Shown piece after piece: positions 45,652 through 55,008 of a stretch of 64,000 nucleotides of DNA (position 1 is the stretch's first letter; each line of letters opens with the position of its first letter). The stretch covers positions 61,921 through 125,920 of the forward strand of contig NZ_JOAI01000042.1 of assembly GCF_000717715.1 (NCBI RefSeq), read 5' to 3'. This DNA is from Streptomyces sp. NRRL B-24484 (lineage in GTDB: Bacteria > Actinomycetota > Actinomycetes > Streptomycetales > Streptomycetaceae). The notes below the pieces were generated by a model. That model did no database searches, was not told the origin of the DNA, and saw only the letters and a list, made by a program, of their open reading frames with translations. Made by a program: the position numbers and the translations under genes.

Positions 45652-47085
45652 TCAGGCCCAGGTGATCAGCCGCTTCGGGCGCTCCAGGAGCGCCGCGACG
45701 TCCGCGAGCACCTTGGAGCCGAGCTCGCCGTCGACCAGGCGGTGGTCGAAGGAGAGCGCCAGCGTGGTGACCTGGCGGGGCACCACCTTGCCCTTGTGCA
45801 CCCAGGGCATCGCCCGGACCGCGCCGAAGGCGAGGATGGCCGCCTCGCCCGGGTTGAGGATCGGGGTGCCGGTGTCGACACCGAAGACGCCGACGTTGGT
45901 GATGGTGATCGAGCCGCCCTGCATGTCCGCGGGCGAGGTCTTGCCCTCGCGCGCGGTGTCGACCAGCTCGCCGAGCGAGAGGGCCAGCTGGGTCAGCGTC
46001 TTGCCGCCGGCGTCCTTGACGTTCGGGACGATCAGGCCGCGCGGCGTCGCCGCCGCGATGCCGAGGTTGACCTGCCCCTTGATCACGATCTCCTGGGCGG
46101 CCTCGTCCCAGGCGGCGTTGATCTCCGGGTGCCGCTTCACCGCGGTGAGCAGCGCCTTGGCTACCAGCAGCAGCGGCGAGACGCGGACGTCCCGGCCGAG
46201 CTCGCCGGTCTCCTTGAGCTTGCGGACCAGCTTCATCGTGCGGGTCACGTCGACCTGGACGAACTCGGTGACGTGCGGCGCGGTGAAGGCCGAGGAGACC
46301 ATCGCGGCCGCGGTCGCCTTGCGGACGCCCTTGATCGGCACCCGCACGTCGCCCGCACCGCTCGCCACGGGGGCGGCGGCCGGTGCGGCCTGCGGAGCGG
46401 GGGCCGCCACGGCCGCCGGAGCGGCCGCCGCGGGGGCCGGCGCGACGGCGGCGTGCACGTCCTCGCGGGTGATCACGCCGTCCGGACCGGTCGGGACGAC
46501 CGTGCGCAGGTCGACGCCGAGGTCCTTGGCGAGCTTGCGCACCGGGGGCTTGGCCAGCGGCCGCTCCCCCGCCTGCGCGGGCACCGGCGCCGGAACGGCG
46601 ACCGGCACCGCGGGGGCGATCGGCGCCGCCGGGACGGGCGGTGTTTCACGTGAAACCGGAGCGGCGGCCGCCGGAACGGCGGTCCGGCGGGCCCGGCGCT
46701 GGGTGCCGCCGGTGCGCGGACCGTAGCCGACCAGCACCTCGCGCCGCTCGGGCACCTCCTCCGCCTCGGCCGGGGCGGCCGGTGCGGGGGCGGCAGCGGC
46801 GGCCGGCGCGGCCGCCGCCGGGGCGGCACCCTCGACCGCCACCGCGATGATCGCGGTGCCGACGTCGACGGTGGAGCCCTCGGGGAAGAACAGCTGCTCG
46901 ACGACACCGGTGAACGGGATCGGCAGCTCGACGGCGGCCTTGGCCGTCTCGACCTCGCAGACGACCTGGCCGTCGGTGACGGTGTCACCGGGCTTGACGT
47001 ACCAGGAGAGGATCTCGGCCTCGGTCAGGCCCTCGCCGACGTCGGGCATCTTGAACTCGCGGAGCGCGCGGACTTCGGTGGTCAT
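45652..47085 (-). CDS. bkdC: Branched-chain 2-oxoacid dehydrogenase E2 (dihydrolipoamide acyltransferase)
   Basis: The 477-residue protein has one lipoyl domain (EFKMPDVGEGLTEAEILSWY at about residues 11-30, lipoyl lysine in CEVETAKAAVELP), an Ala/Pro linker, an E1/E3-binding domain (LAKPPVRKLAKDLGVDLRTV, then GVITREDVHAA) and a C-terminal catalytic domain ending LSFDHRLVDGELGSKVLADV (HRxxDG). The ATG at 47085 follows GAGAGGAGC. It supplies branched acyl-CoA primers for fatty acids and polyketides. A parS site is embedded in the linker-coding region. Confidence 0.95.
   Translation of the reverse strand: MTTEVRALREFKMPDVGEGLTEAEILSWYVKPGDTVTDGQVVCEVETAKAAVELPIPFTGVVEQLFFPEGSTVDVGTAIIAVAVEGAAPAAAAPAAAAAPAPAAPAEAEEVPERREVLVGYGPRTGGTQRRARRTAVPAAAAPVSRETPPVPAAPIAPAVPVAVPAPVPAQAGERPLAKPPVRKLAKDLGVDLRTVVPTGPDGVITREDVHAAVAPAPAAAAPAAVAAPAPQAAPAAAPVASGAGDVRVPIKGVRKATAAAMVSSAFTAPHVTEFVQVDVTRTMKLVRKLKETGELGRDVRVSPLLLVAKALLTAVKRHPEINAAWDEAAQEIVIKGQVNLGIAAATPRGLIVPNVKDAGGKTLTQLALSLGELVDTAREGKTSPADMQGGSITITNVGVFGVDTGTPILNPGEAAILAFGAVRAMPWVHKGKVVPRQVTTLALSFDHRLVDGELGSKVLADVAALLERPKRLITWA
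46643..46656. promoter_or_regulatory. parS site (ParB binding) inside bkdC
   Basis: GTTTCACGTGAAAC is a perfect 14-bp match to the Streptomyces parS consensus. It encodes V-S-R-E-T in the flexible linker of E2, where codon choice is free. ParB binding here would mark an oriC-proximal segment. Confidence 0.9.
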
Positions 47086-47099
47086 GTGCGTCGCTCCTC

Positions 47100-48074
47100 T
47101 CAGTACGCGAGCGCGCGGTCGACGGCGTCGAGCACACGGTCCAGGTCGGGCAGGAAGGACTCCTCGACCCGGGACGGCGGGTAGGGCGCGTAGTAGCCGC
47201 CGACCCGCAGGACCGGGGCCTCCAGGTGGTAGAAGCACTTCTCGGTGAGCCGGGCGGCCAGTTCGGCGCCCATGCCCAGGAAGACCGGCGCCTCGTGGAC
47301 GACGATGCCGCGGCCGGTGCGCTTCACCGACTCCTCGAGGGTGGCGAAGTCGACCGGGGTGAGCGAGCGGAGGTCGACGACCTCCAGGTTGCGGCCGTCC
47401 TCCTCGGCGGCCGCGGCGGCCTCCTGGCAGACCTTGACCATCGGGCCGTACGCGATCAGGGTCGCGTCGGTGCCCGGGCGGACGATCCGCGCGGAGTGCA
47501 GCGGCAGGTCGGAGCTGTCGCCGACCTCGCCCTTGTCCCAGTAGCGGCGCTTGGGCTCCAGGAAGATCACCGGGTCGTTCGAGGCGATCGCCTCGCGGAG
47601 CATCCAGTGCGCGTCGTGCGCGTTGGACGGGGTGACCACCTTGAGGCCGGCGGTGTGCGCGAAGTAGGCCTCGTGCGACTCGCTGTGGTGCTCGACGGCA
47701 CCGATGCCGCCGCCGTACGGCATGCGGACGGTGATCGGGAGCTTGACGTGCCCGAGCGAGCGGGCGTGCATCTTGGCGAGCTGGGAGACGATCTGGTCGA
47801 AGGCCGGGTAGACGAAGCCGTCGAACTGGATCTCCACCACCGGGCGGTAGCCGCGCAGCGCGAGGCCGATCGCGGTGCCCATGATGCCGGACTCGGCGAG
47901 CGGGCTGTCGATGACCCGGTCCTCGCCGAAGTCCTTCTGCAGGCCGTCGGTGATTCTGAAGACGCCGCCGAGCTTGCCGATGTCCTCTCCCATGAGGAGG
48001 GTCTTCGGGTCGCTCTCCAGCGACTTGCGCAGCGCCTCGTTGAGCGCCTTCGCGATGCTGAGTCGCTCTGCCAT
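47100..48074 (-). CDS. bkdB: Branched-chain 2-oxoacid dehydrogenase E1 beta
   Basis: The 324-residue E1 beta subunit has the conserved ALNEALRKSLESDPKTLLMG, GEDIGKLGGVFRITDGLQ, PLAESGIMGTAIGLALRGYR and VVDLRSLTPVDFATLEESVK. It pairs with the E1 alpha subunit to decarboxylate branched 2-oxoacids using TPP. The ATG at 48074 overlaps the bkdA stop by one base (TGATG); 14 bases separate it from bkdC. Confidence 0.95.
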   Translation of the reverse strand: MAERLSIAKALNEALRKSLESDPKTLLMGEDIGKLGGVFRITDGLQKDFGEDRVIDSPLAESGIMGTAIGLALRGYRPVVEIQFDGFVYPAFDQIVSQLAKMHARSLGHVKLPITVRMPYGGGIGAVEHHSESHEAYFAHTAGLKVVTPSNAHDAHWMLREAIASNDPVIFLEPKRRYWDKGEVGDSSDLPLHSARIVRPGTDATLIAYGPMVKVCQEAAAAAEEDGRNLEVVDLRSLTPVDFATLEESVKRTGRGIVVHEAPVFLGMGAELAARLTEKCFYHLEAPVLRVGGYYAPYPPSRVEESFLPDLDRVLDAVDRALAY

Positions 48075-49225
48075 CAGTTCTGCTCCCCGCCCTCGAAGGA
48101 GGCCGCGTAGGCCACGTACTCGGCCCGCTCCTCGTCCACCAGCGCGTGCGGTTCCGCATAGACGTGGTCGAAGATCAGGGTCGGGTCCGGGTCGGGCATG
48201 GAGCGCACGCCCTCGCGGACCCGGAGGCCGAGCGCGTCGCTCTCGGCCTCGACGCCGGCGAAGAACGCGTCGTCGGCGAAGCCCTCCTTCTCCAGGTGGG
48301 CCTTGAGGCGGGTGATCGGGTCCTTGGCCTTCCAGGCCTCGGTCTCCTCGGAGCCCCGGTAGCGGGTCGGGTCGTCGGAGGTGGTGTGGGCGCCCATGCG
48401 GTAGGTGAACGCCTCGATGAGGACGGGACCGTTGCCGGAGCGGGCGTGGTCGAGCGCCCAGCGGGTCACGGCGAGGCAGGCGAGCACGTCGTTGCCGTCC
48501 ACCCGCACGCCCGGGAAGCCGAAGCCGGAGGCGCGGCGGTAGAGCGGGATGCGGGTCTGGTTGGTGGTCGGCTCGGAGATCGCCCACTGGTTGTTCTGGC
48601 AGAAGAAGACCACCGGCGAGTTGTAGACCGAGGCGAAGGTGAAGGCCTCGTTGACGTCGCCCTGGCTGGAGGCGCCGTCGCCGAAGTAGGCGATCACCGC
48701 GTCGTCCGCGCCGTCCTTGGTGATGCCCATCGCGTACCCGGTGGCGTGCAGGGTCTGCGCGCCGATCACGATGGTGTACAGGTGGAAGTTCTTCTCGTTC
48801 GGGTCCCAGCCGCCGTGGTTCACGCCGCGGAACATGCCGAGCAGGTTCAGCGGGTCGACGTCGCGGCACCAGGCCACGCCGTGCTCGCGGTACGTCGGGA
48901 AGGCGTAGTCGCCGGGGCGCATCGCACGGCCGGAGCCGACCTGCGCAGCCTCCTGGCCGAGCAGCGACGCCCACAGGCCCAGCTCGCCCTGTCGCTGCAG
49001 CGAGGTGGCCTCGGCGTCGAACCGCCGGACCAGCACCAGGTCGCGGTAGAGCGCGCGCAGCTCCTCGGGGCTGGTCGCCAGCGGGAAGTCCGGGTGCTCG
49101 ACCCGGTCGCCCTCCGGCGTGAGCAGCTGGACGAGCTCCGGCGCGGCGCCCGTGCCTGCGCGGAGGTTGTCAGGGACGCCGGGGGCGGCCTTCTTGCGCG
49201 CCCTCGCCGTGCTTTTGACGGTCAC
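48074..49225 (-). CDS. bkdA: Branched-chain 2-oxoacid dehydrogenase E1 alpha
   Basis: The 383-residue subunit has the TPP motif IAYFGDGASSQGDVNEAF then VVFFCQNNQWAIS, and the phosphorylatable-loop region YRMGAHTTSDDPTRYR. It is the first gene of bkdA-bkdB-bkdC. The GTG at 49225 is chosen because GAGGAG lies about 7 bases upstream; the GTG at 49231 is too close to that site. The palindrome at 49395 is a possible operator. Confidence 0.94.
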   Translation of the reverse strand: MTVKSTARARKKAAPGVPDNLRAGTGAAPELVQLLTPEGDRVEHPDFPLATSPEELRALYRDLVLVRRFDAEATSLQRQGELGLWASLLGQEAAQVGSGRAMRPGDYAFPTYREHGVAWCRDVDPLNLLGMFRGVNHGGWDPNEKNFHLYTIVIGAQTLHATGYAMGITKDGADDAVIAYFGDGASSQGDVNEAFTFASVYNSPVVFFCQNNQWAISEPTTNQTRIPLYRRASGFGFPGVRVDGNDVLACLAVTRWALDHARSGNGPVLIEAFTYRMGAHTTSDDPTRYRGSEETEAWKAKDPITRLKAHLEKEGFADDAFFAGVEAESDALGLRVREGVRSMPDPDPTLIFDHVYAEPHALVDEERAEYVAYAASFEGGEQN

Positions 49226-49394
49226 GTTCACTCCTCGGTCTGTCCGGCCGCCCGGGGTCGCCGGTGACCGGTCCGGTCACCTCCGGGCAAAGCGCGCTGG
49301 GTGTGCGCACCGGCTGCTCGGCAGGTGGTGATCCTTCTCCGACGGCGTCCCTCACGAGAACGTTACCCAGCGGCGCCCCTTGGCGCGCTTGCGC

Positions 49395-49406
49395 TAGGAC
49401 GTCCTA
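49395..49406. promoter_or_regulatory. Palindrome TAGGACGTCCTA upstream of bkdA
   Basis: A perfect 12-bp palindrome lies 170 bases upstream of bkdA and 199 bases upstream of the divergent response-regulator gene, within the 379-base stretch 49226-49604. Candidates are an operator for bkd or for the regulator. No gene is supported in the stretch. Confidence 0.5.
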
Positions 49407-49604
49407 CTTGTTCCTGTCCGAGAACCACCGGTGTGGTGCGGGTCTCGGCTCGGTGGCCGTCAGGACACCAGCGCACGGTATCCGGGCAGAGCTCTCCGCG
49501 TAAGGGGGTAACGGGCATCGATTCGGTGTCTCCCGTTCCCGGCTGTCCCTTGGGGAGCGGCCGGGAGCAGGGATTTCGACACGGTGGCGTGGAAGGATTC
49601 CCCC

Positions 49605-50273
49605 ATGACAGGAAACGGACATATCAGGGTATTCCTCCTCGACGACCACGAGGTGGTGCGGCGCGGCGTACACGACCTGCTGTCCACCGAGGAGGACATC
49701 GAGGTGGTCGGCGAGGCCGGTACGGCCGCCGAGGCGCTCGCCCGGATCCCCGCGGTCGAACCGGACGTCGCGGTGCTCGACGTCCGGCTGCCGGACGGGA
49801 ACGGGGTGGAGGTCTGCCGCGAGGTCCGCTCCCGGGTGCCCGGGGTGCGCTGCCTGATGCTCACGTCCTTCTCCGACGACGAGGCGCTGTTCGACTCGAT
49901 CATGGCGGGCGCCTCCGGGTACGTGCTGAAGGCGATCCGCGGCACCGACCTGATCGCCGCCGTCCGGGACGTCGCGGCCGGCCGCTCGCTGCTGGACCCG
50001 GTGGCCACCAGCCGCGTCCTGGAACGGCTGCGCGAGGGCGGCGGCAAGGAGGACGAGCGGCTCGCCCAACTGACCCGGCAGGAGCGCCGGATCCTCGACC
50101 TGATCGGCGAGGGGATGACCAATCGGCAGATCGGCAATGAACTCCACCTGGCCGAGAAGACGGTGAAGAACTACGTCTCCAGCCTGCTCGCCAAGATGGG
50201 CATGGAAAGGCGCACGCAGGCGGCCGCGTACGTGGCCCGGAACCTCCCGCCCGGTGCGAGATCAGACGGCTGA
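49605..50273 (+). CDS. NarL/DevR-family response regulator
   Basis: The 222-residue protein has a receiver ([18 protein letters not shown], phospho-Asp in [13 protein letters not shown], Lys in YVLKAI) and a LuxR HTH ([20 protein letters not shown] then [20 protein letters not shown]). The sequence resembles DevR/DosR more than the regulator at 24941. GGAAGGA lies upstream of the ATG at 49605. No sensor kinase gene adjoins it, so it is an orphan or its partner is elsewhere. Confidence 0.9.
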   Translation: MTGNGHIRVFLLDDHEVVRRGVHDLLSTEEDIEVVGEAGTAAEALARIPAVEPDVAVLDVRLPDGNGVEVCREVRSRVPGVRCLMLTSFSDDEALFDSIMAGASGYVLKAIRGTDLIAAVRDVAAGRSLLDPVATSRVLERLREGGGKEDERLAQLTRQERRILDLIGEGMTNRQIGNELHLAEKTVKNYVSSLLAKMGMERRTQAAAYVARNLPPGARSDG

Positions 50274-50286
50274 CGATCTGTCAACC

Positions 50287-51477
50287 ATGCCTTCACGACC
50301 TCATTACGCTCTCTCCGTGATTACCGGCCCGGCCTCCCCGCCCGATCTCCGCGGGGACGGCACCCTGTCCCTCCTGCTCCCCTCCGCCCGCCGCGCCCGG
50401 CCCCACCGGCCCGCCGCCGCACCGGCCCGCCCGGACCTCTCCGCCCCGCCCGTGGGCACGCTCAGCCCGCCCGTGGCGCACGCCGCAGTGGCGGGCGTGC
50501 TCCGCCGCTTCGGCACCGCTCCCGCGGTCGCCGTCCGGCCGGTGGCCGAGGGCCTGCTGAACCGCGGCTACCGCGTCACCACCACCGAGGGCCGCTACTT
50601 CCTCAAGTGCTACGTCGACCGGGCCACCGCCTCCCGCACCGCCGTCACCGCCCAGCACCGGGCGACCACCGCCCTGCACGCCCGCGGACTGCCGCTGCCC
50701 CGGCCCCTGCCCGCCGCCGGCGGGGACACCGTCGTCGCCCACGACGGCCGGCTGTTCGGCCTCTACCCCTGGGTGGACGGCGAGCACCCGCACGGGACGG
50801 CGCTCGACCCGTCGCAGTGCGCGGACCTCGGCGCGCTGCTGGGCCGGCTGCACGGCGCGCTGGCCGAGGTCTGCGCCCCGGTGCGCCAGCCCGCCGGGCG
50901 GCTCGCCGCCGATCCCGACGAGACCGGACGCCTGGTCGGCGACCTGCGCCGGCTCGCCCGGCAGCACCGCCCGCACACGCCCTTCGACGCACTGGCCGAG
51001 GAGCACCTCGCGGAGCGGCTCGACCTGCTCGCGGCCCACCGCGACCGCCGCCCGGCCCCGGCCGACGCCCCGCCGACCGGCTGGACGCACGGCGACTTCC
51101 ACGGGCTCAACCTGCTCCACCGGGGCGGGGCGGTCGCCGCCGTCCTGGACTGGGACAAGCTCGGCCTGCACCCGACCGCCGAGGAGGCCGTCCGGGCGGC
51201 CACCCTGCTCTTCAACGACCGGCGGACCGGCGTGCTGGACCTCTGCCGCGTGCGCGCCTACAGCAGGGCCTACCGGGCCGGGACGGCGGCCGGGCCGGGC
51301 GAGCTGGCCGCCGCCGTCCACCGGGTCTGGTGGGAGCGGCTGAACGACCTCTGGATGCTGCAGTGGCACTACCAGCGCGGCGACCACCGCGCCGACCCGC
51401 TCTTCCCCGCCTCGGCCGGCCAGCTGCGCTGGTGGTGCCAGGAGTACGAGCAGGTCCTGGACGCCTTCACCAACTGA
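50287..51477 (+). CDS. Aminoglycoside-phosphotransferase-fold kinase
   Basis: The 396-residue protein has an APH-type kinase fold: ATP-site lysine in RYFLKCYVDRAT, catalytic loop GWTHGDFHGLNLLHRGG (HGDxxxxN) and metal-binding VLDWDKLGLHP. It probably phosphorylates a small molecule such as a homoserine- or choline-like alcohol rather than an antibiotic. An N-terminal proline-rich tail of about 70 residues is unusual. The start is uncertain: ATG 50287, GTG 50254 and GTG 50317 all lack strong ribosome sites. Confidence 0.78.
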   Translation: MPSRPHYALSVITGPASPPDLRGDGTLSLLLPSARRARPHRPAAAPARPDLSAPPVGTLSPPVAHAAVAGVLRRFGTAPAVAVRPVAEGLLNRGYRVTTTEGRYFLKCYVDRATASRTAVTAQHRATTALHARGLPLPRPLPAAGGDTVVAHDGRLFGLYPWVDGEHPHGTALDPSQCADLGALLGRLHGALAEVCAPVRQPAGRLAADPDETGRLVGDLRRLARQHRPHTPFDALAEEHLAERLDLLAAHRDRRPAPADAPPTGWTHGDFHGLNLLHRGGAVAAVLDWDKLGLHPTAEEAVRAATLLFNDRRTGVLDLCRVRAYSRAYRAGTAAGPGELAAAVHRVWWERLNDLWMLQWHYQRGDHRADPLFPASAGQLRWWCQEYEQVLDAFTN

Positions 51478-51496
51478 CGGGGACCCCCGTCAGTTG
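51471..51496. terminator. Compact bidirectional terminator overlapping two stop codons
   Basis: An 11-bp perfect stem (51471-51481 with 51486-51496) and GACC loop contain in their arms the stop codon of the phosphotransferase (51475-51477) and the stop codon of the convergent kinase (51490-51492). Confidence 0.75.
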
Positions 51497-53244
51497 CCCG
51501 CCCCGGCGGGGGGCGTCGACGCCCCGCCGCCCGAGGTCGGCGTGGACGTCGGCGTCGACTTGGTCTCGGTCGGCGTCGGCGTCGACTTGGTCTCGGTCGG
51601 CGTCGGGGACGGCGAGGAGGTGTCGGTCGGCGAGGCCGACCCCGTCGGGCTCGGGCTGCCGGTCGGCGAGTGCGAACCGAAGGTCGGCTCGGTCGGCCGG
51701 GTCGTGCCGCTCTGCGTGTGGGTCGGCGGGGCCGAGGTCGGCTGCTCGGTCGGCTGGGTGGTGTCCGCGGGGGCGGTGGTCTGCGTCTGCTGCTGGGTCG
51801 GCGTGTTGCCACCGCCGCCGCCACCGCCGCCACCGGTCAGGGCGAGCCCGATCCCGACGCCGGCCGCGACCAGCACGGCCAGGATGCCCAGCACCCAGCC
51901 CCACGGGCTGCGCCGGTCGTCCGGCTCGTAGTCGTCGTGGCCGCCGCCGTAGCCGGTGTCGCCGTCGTAGCCCTGGTTCCCGTAGCCCTGGCCGCCGTAG
52001 CCCTGGCCGCCGCCGGTCGGCGGGTAGGGCCGGGACGGCGTCTGGTAGGGCGAGGTCACCTGGAACGGCAGCGCGGCCGTCGGGTCCGCCGGGTCGGTGC
52101 GGCCGATCGGCTCGGTGACGGCGGTGCCGCCGTTGGGCGTCCCGTCGGACCCGGGCCGGCCGTTGCCGTGGCTGCCCTGGCCTGCCGCGGCCAGACCGGC
52201 CGCGGCGGCCGCAGCGGCGGCCGCGCCTGCCGCGTAGCCGGCGCCCTGGGCGCCGTGCATGGTGCGCAGGGCGTGCTGGACGTGCGCCCGGAACTCGTCG
52301 GCGGTCTGGTAGCGGTCGTCCGGGTTCTTGGCCAGCGAGCGCAGGACCAGGTCGTCCAGCTCGGCCGGCACCCGGCCGTTGGTCCGGGACGGCGGCACGG
52401 GGTTGTCCTGGACGTGCTGGTAGACCACCGACAGCGGGGTCTCGCCGGTGAACGGCGGGCGCAGCGCCAGCAGCTCGTACAGCATGCAGCCGGCCGCGTA
52501 GAGGTCGGAGCGGTGGTCGACGGGCCGGCCGAGGGCCTGCTCGGGCGACAGGTACTGCGGGGTGCCCATGACCATGCCGGTCTGGGTCATGGTGGTGGCC
52601 GCGCCGGTCAGGGCGCGGGCGATGCCGAAGTCCATCACCTTGACCGCGCCGCCGCTCGTGATGATCACGTTGGCGGGCTTGATGTCGCGGTGCACGATGC
52701 CGTGCTTGTGGCTGTAGGCGAGCGCCTCCAGCACCCCGGCGATGATGATCAGCGCCTGGTCGACCGGCGGCGCCTCCTCGTCCACCAGGAGCTCGCGGAC
52801 CGTCCGGCCCTCGACCAGCTCCATCACGATGTACGGGGTGGAGTCGCCGTCCAGCACCTCCTCGCCGGTGTCGTACACCGCCACGATCGAGTGGTGGTTG
52901 AGCGCGGCGACGGCGTGCGCCTCGCGCGTGAACCGGAGCCGGGCGATCTCGTCCTCGGCCAGGTCCGCGCGCAGCAGCTTGACGGCGACGGTCCGGCCGA
53001 GCCGGACGTCCTGTGCGGAGAACACCTCGGCCATGCCGCCGCGGCCGAGCCGGCCGGTGATGCGGTACCTGCCGTCGCCGACGGTGCCGAGCACGGCCTT
53101 GGTGCCACGGCCCGGGGTGTGCCCGAGCGGCGGGCCCGACACGACCTTCGTCTCGGCGGTCTCCGGCTCCCGTCCCGTCGTCTCCTCGGTGGAGGCCTGG
53201 ACGTCCGCGTCCTCGCCGTCGCCCGGTCGATCGGTCTGTGCCAT
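51490..53244 (-). CDS. Membrane Ser/Thr protein kinase, PknB type
   Basis: The 584-residue Hanks kinase has the Gly loop LGRGGMAEVF, VAVKLL, HRDIKPANV and DFGIARAL within residues 60-330. A Gly/Tyr-rich linker (GQGYGGQGYGNQGYDGDTG) follows, then one membrane helix (WGWVLGILAVLVAAGVGIGL, about residues 465-484) and a Thr/Pro-rich extracellular tail without PASTA repeats. The tail contains two perfect 9-residue repeats (DNA at 51551). GGCGAGGAG precedes the ATG. It lies downstream of a second kinase gene on the same strand. Confidence 0.92.
   Translation of the reverse strand: MAQTDRPGDGEDADVQASTEETTGREPETAETKVVSGPPLGHTPGRGTKAVLGTVGDGRYRITGRLGRGGMAEVFSAQDVRLGRTVAVKLLRADLAEDEIARLRFTREAHAVAALNHHSIVAVYDTGEEVLDGDSTPYIVMELVEGRTVRELLVDEEAPPVDQALIIIAGVLEALAYSHKHGIVHRDIKPANVIITSGGAVKVMDFGIARALTGAATTMTQTGMVMGTPQYLSPEQALGRPVDHRSDLYAAGCMLYELLALRPPFTGETPLSVVYQHVQDNPVPPSRTNGRVPAELDDLVLRSLAKNPDDRYQTADEFRAHVQHALRTMHGAQGAGYAAGAAAAAAAAAGLAAAGQGSHGNGRPGSDGTPNGGTAVTEPIGRTDPADPTAALPFQVTSPYQTPSRPYPPTGGGQGYGGQGYGNQGYDGDTGYGGGHDDYEPDDRRSPWGWVLGILAVLVAAGVGIGLALTGGGGGGGGGNTPTQQQTQTTAPADTTQPTEQPTSAPPTHTQSGTTRPTEPTFGSHSPTGSPSPTGSASPTDTSSPSPTPTETKSTPTPTETKSTPTSTPTSGGGASTPPAGAGN
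51551..51604 (-). repeat. Two perfect 27-bp tandem repeats
   Basis: Positions 51551-51577 and 51578-51604 are identical and encode 9-residue units (PTPTETKST type) in the extracellular tail of the kinase. They are a likely site of length variation. Confidence 0.85.
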
Positions 53245-53366
53245 TGCTCCTCGCCCCGGGCGGCCGCTCGGCGTGCAGTCGCCCTGTCGGTTACGTCCTG
53301 TGAAACGCTACCGCTTCGACACGGTCACCGTGGAACCTGCGGCCGGGGCCGCCGTCCGGGGGTGGC

Positions 53367-54818
53367 CTACTTCCGGCCGTCCTGCGGCAGCTCCAGCACC
53401 ACCGAGGCGGTGGGCGACAGCGGCGCGCTGCCGTAGCCGGTGCCCTTGTTCTTCTCGCCCTGGGCGGCCGCGATCAGCACGATGATCACGGCGAGCACGA
53501 TCACACCGACGATCACACCGACCACGACCAGCGCCGTCGAACAGCCCGCGTTGCTGTTCCCCGGCTGGGGCTTCGCCACGAACGGACCCGGCTGGGCCGG
53601 CATCGGCCCGGTCGGGTGCATCTGCTGCGGGAAGGGCTGCGGGGTCTGGTACGGCTGCGGGGCCTGCGGGAACGGCTGCGGGGTGTGCGCCTGCTGCGGG
53701 AAGGGCTGCGGCGTGTGCGGGGCCTGCGGGAACGGCTGCGGCGTGTGCGGCGTCTGCACCTGCGGGTACGGCGGCGGGGTGCTGGCCTGCGGCTGGTAGG
53801 GCTGCTGCACCTGCGGGGCCGGCGTGCGGATGTCGCCGGTGACCTGCGGGAAGTTGGTCAGCGACGGCGCGGCGTGCACCGAGCGCGGGCCTTCGCTGAT
53901 CACCAGCGGCGTCGAGGCCTGCAGCGGCGAGCTGGCGGCCTGCGCGGTGGACTCGACCCGCTCGACCTCGTCGCGCATCGCCTCCGCGGTCGGGAAGCGG
54001 TGCGCCGGGTCCTTGCGCAGCGCACGCTCGACCAGTGCGTCGACCGCGGGCGTGACCGCCCGGTTGATCGTCGACGGCGCCGGCGGCGGCTCCTGCACGT
54101 GCTTGTACGCGATGGAGAAGGCCGAGTCGCCGTCGAAGGGCAGGCCGCCGGTCAGCAGCTCGAAGAGCATGCAGCCGACCGAGTACAGGTCGGAGCGGGC
54201 GTCGACGCTCTTGCCGAGCGCCTGCTCGGGCGACAGGTACTGCGGGGTGCCGACCACCATGCCGGTCTGAGTCATGGAGGTGACGCCGGACTGCAGCGCG
54301 CGGGCGATGCCGAAGTCCATCACCTTGACGATGCCCTTGGTGTTGACCATGACGTTGCCGGGCTTGATGTCGCGGTGGACCAGGCCCTGGTCGTGCGAGG
54401 CCTCCAGCGCGGAGAGCACCGCGGCGGTGATCTTCAGCGCCTGCGCGGTCGGCATCGCGCCGTGCTGCGCGATCGCGTCGTTGAGCACGTCGCGCAGGGC
54501 CTGGCCCTCGACGTACTCCATGACGATGTACGGGGTGGCGGCGCCGTCCGCGGCGACGTCCTCGCCGCTGTCGTAGACCTGCACGATGTTGGTGTGCTGG
54601 AGGCGCGCGACGGCCTGCGCCTCGCGGCGGAAGCGCTCCTTGAACGAGGCCTCCCGGCCCAGCTCGGTGTGCAGGGTCTTCACCGCGACTTGGCGGTCCA
54701 GCACCGTGTCGTACGCCAGGTGCACGGAGGCCATGCCGCCCTGCCCGAGCAGGCGCTGCAGCACGTACCGACCGTTGCCCAGGGCGTGGCCCTCGACCGT
54801 GGTGCCGTCCTCGCTCAT
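53367..54818 (-). CDS. Membrane Ser/Thr protein kinase with Pro/Gln-rich repeats
   Basis: The 483-residue Hanks kinase has LLGQGGMASVHLA, VAVKTLH, HRDIKPGNVM and DFGIARALQ. After the kinase domain comes a Pro/Gln-rich region with seven or so TPQPFPQ-like repeats (about residues 345-410), then a membrane helix (TALVVVGVIVGVIVLAVIIV) and a short C-terminal tail of about 35 residues. AGGGGGAC lies directly before the ATG at 54818. It is a close paralogue of the kinase at 51490, and the pair suggests duplication. Confidence 0.92.
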   Translation of the reverse strand: MSEDGTTVEGHALGNGRYVLQRLLGQGGMASVHLAYDTVLDRQVAVKTLHTELGREASFKERFRREAQAVARLQHTNIVQVYDSGEDVAADGAATPYIVMEYVEGQALRDVLNDAIAQHGAMPTAQALKITAAVLSALEASHDQGLVHRDIKPGNVMVNTKGIVKVMDFGIARALQSGVTSMTQTGMVVGTPQYLSPEQALGKSVDARSDLYSVGCMLFELLTGGLPFDGDSAFSIAYKHVQEPPPAPSTINRAVTPAVDALVERALRKDPAHRFPTAEAMRDEVERVESTAQAASSPLQASTPLVISEGPRSVHAAPSLTNFPQVTGDIRTPAPQVQQPYQPQASTPPPYPQVQTPHTPQPFPQAPHTPQPFPQQAHTPQPFPQAPQPYQTPQPFPQQMHPTGPMPAQPGPFVAKPQPGNSNAGCSTALVVVGVIVGVIVLAVIIVLIAAAQGEKNKGTGYGSAPLSPTASVVLELPQDGRK

Positions 54819-55008
54819 GTCCCCCTGCTTCCAGGTGTCGTCCGGGCGTGCCCGGTGCACGGGCCCGCGCCGCCGCAAGCCCCTGCCGGCGGCGCGGCGG
54901 CCGACGGCAGGGGCCCAGGGTATCGGCTCGCGCCGACGTGATCGGGTGCAGGGGCGCAGCTGTGTCCGGGCTGCAACGCGGTTGCCGAACAGCTGCGACA
55001 GACGGCCG

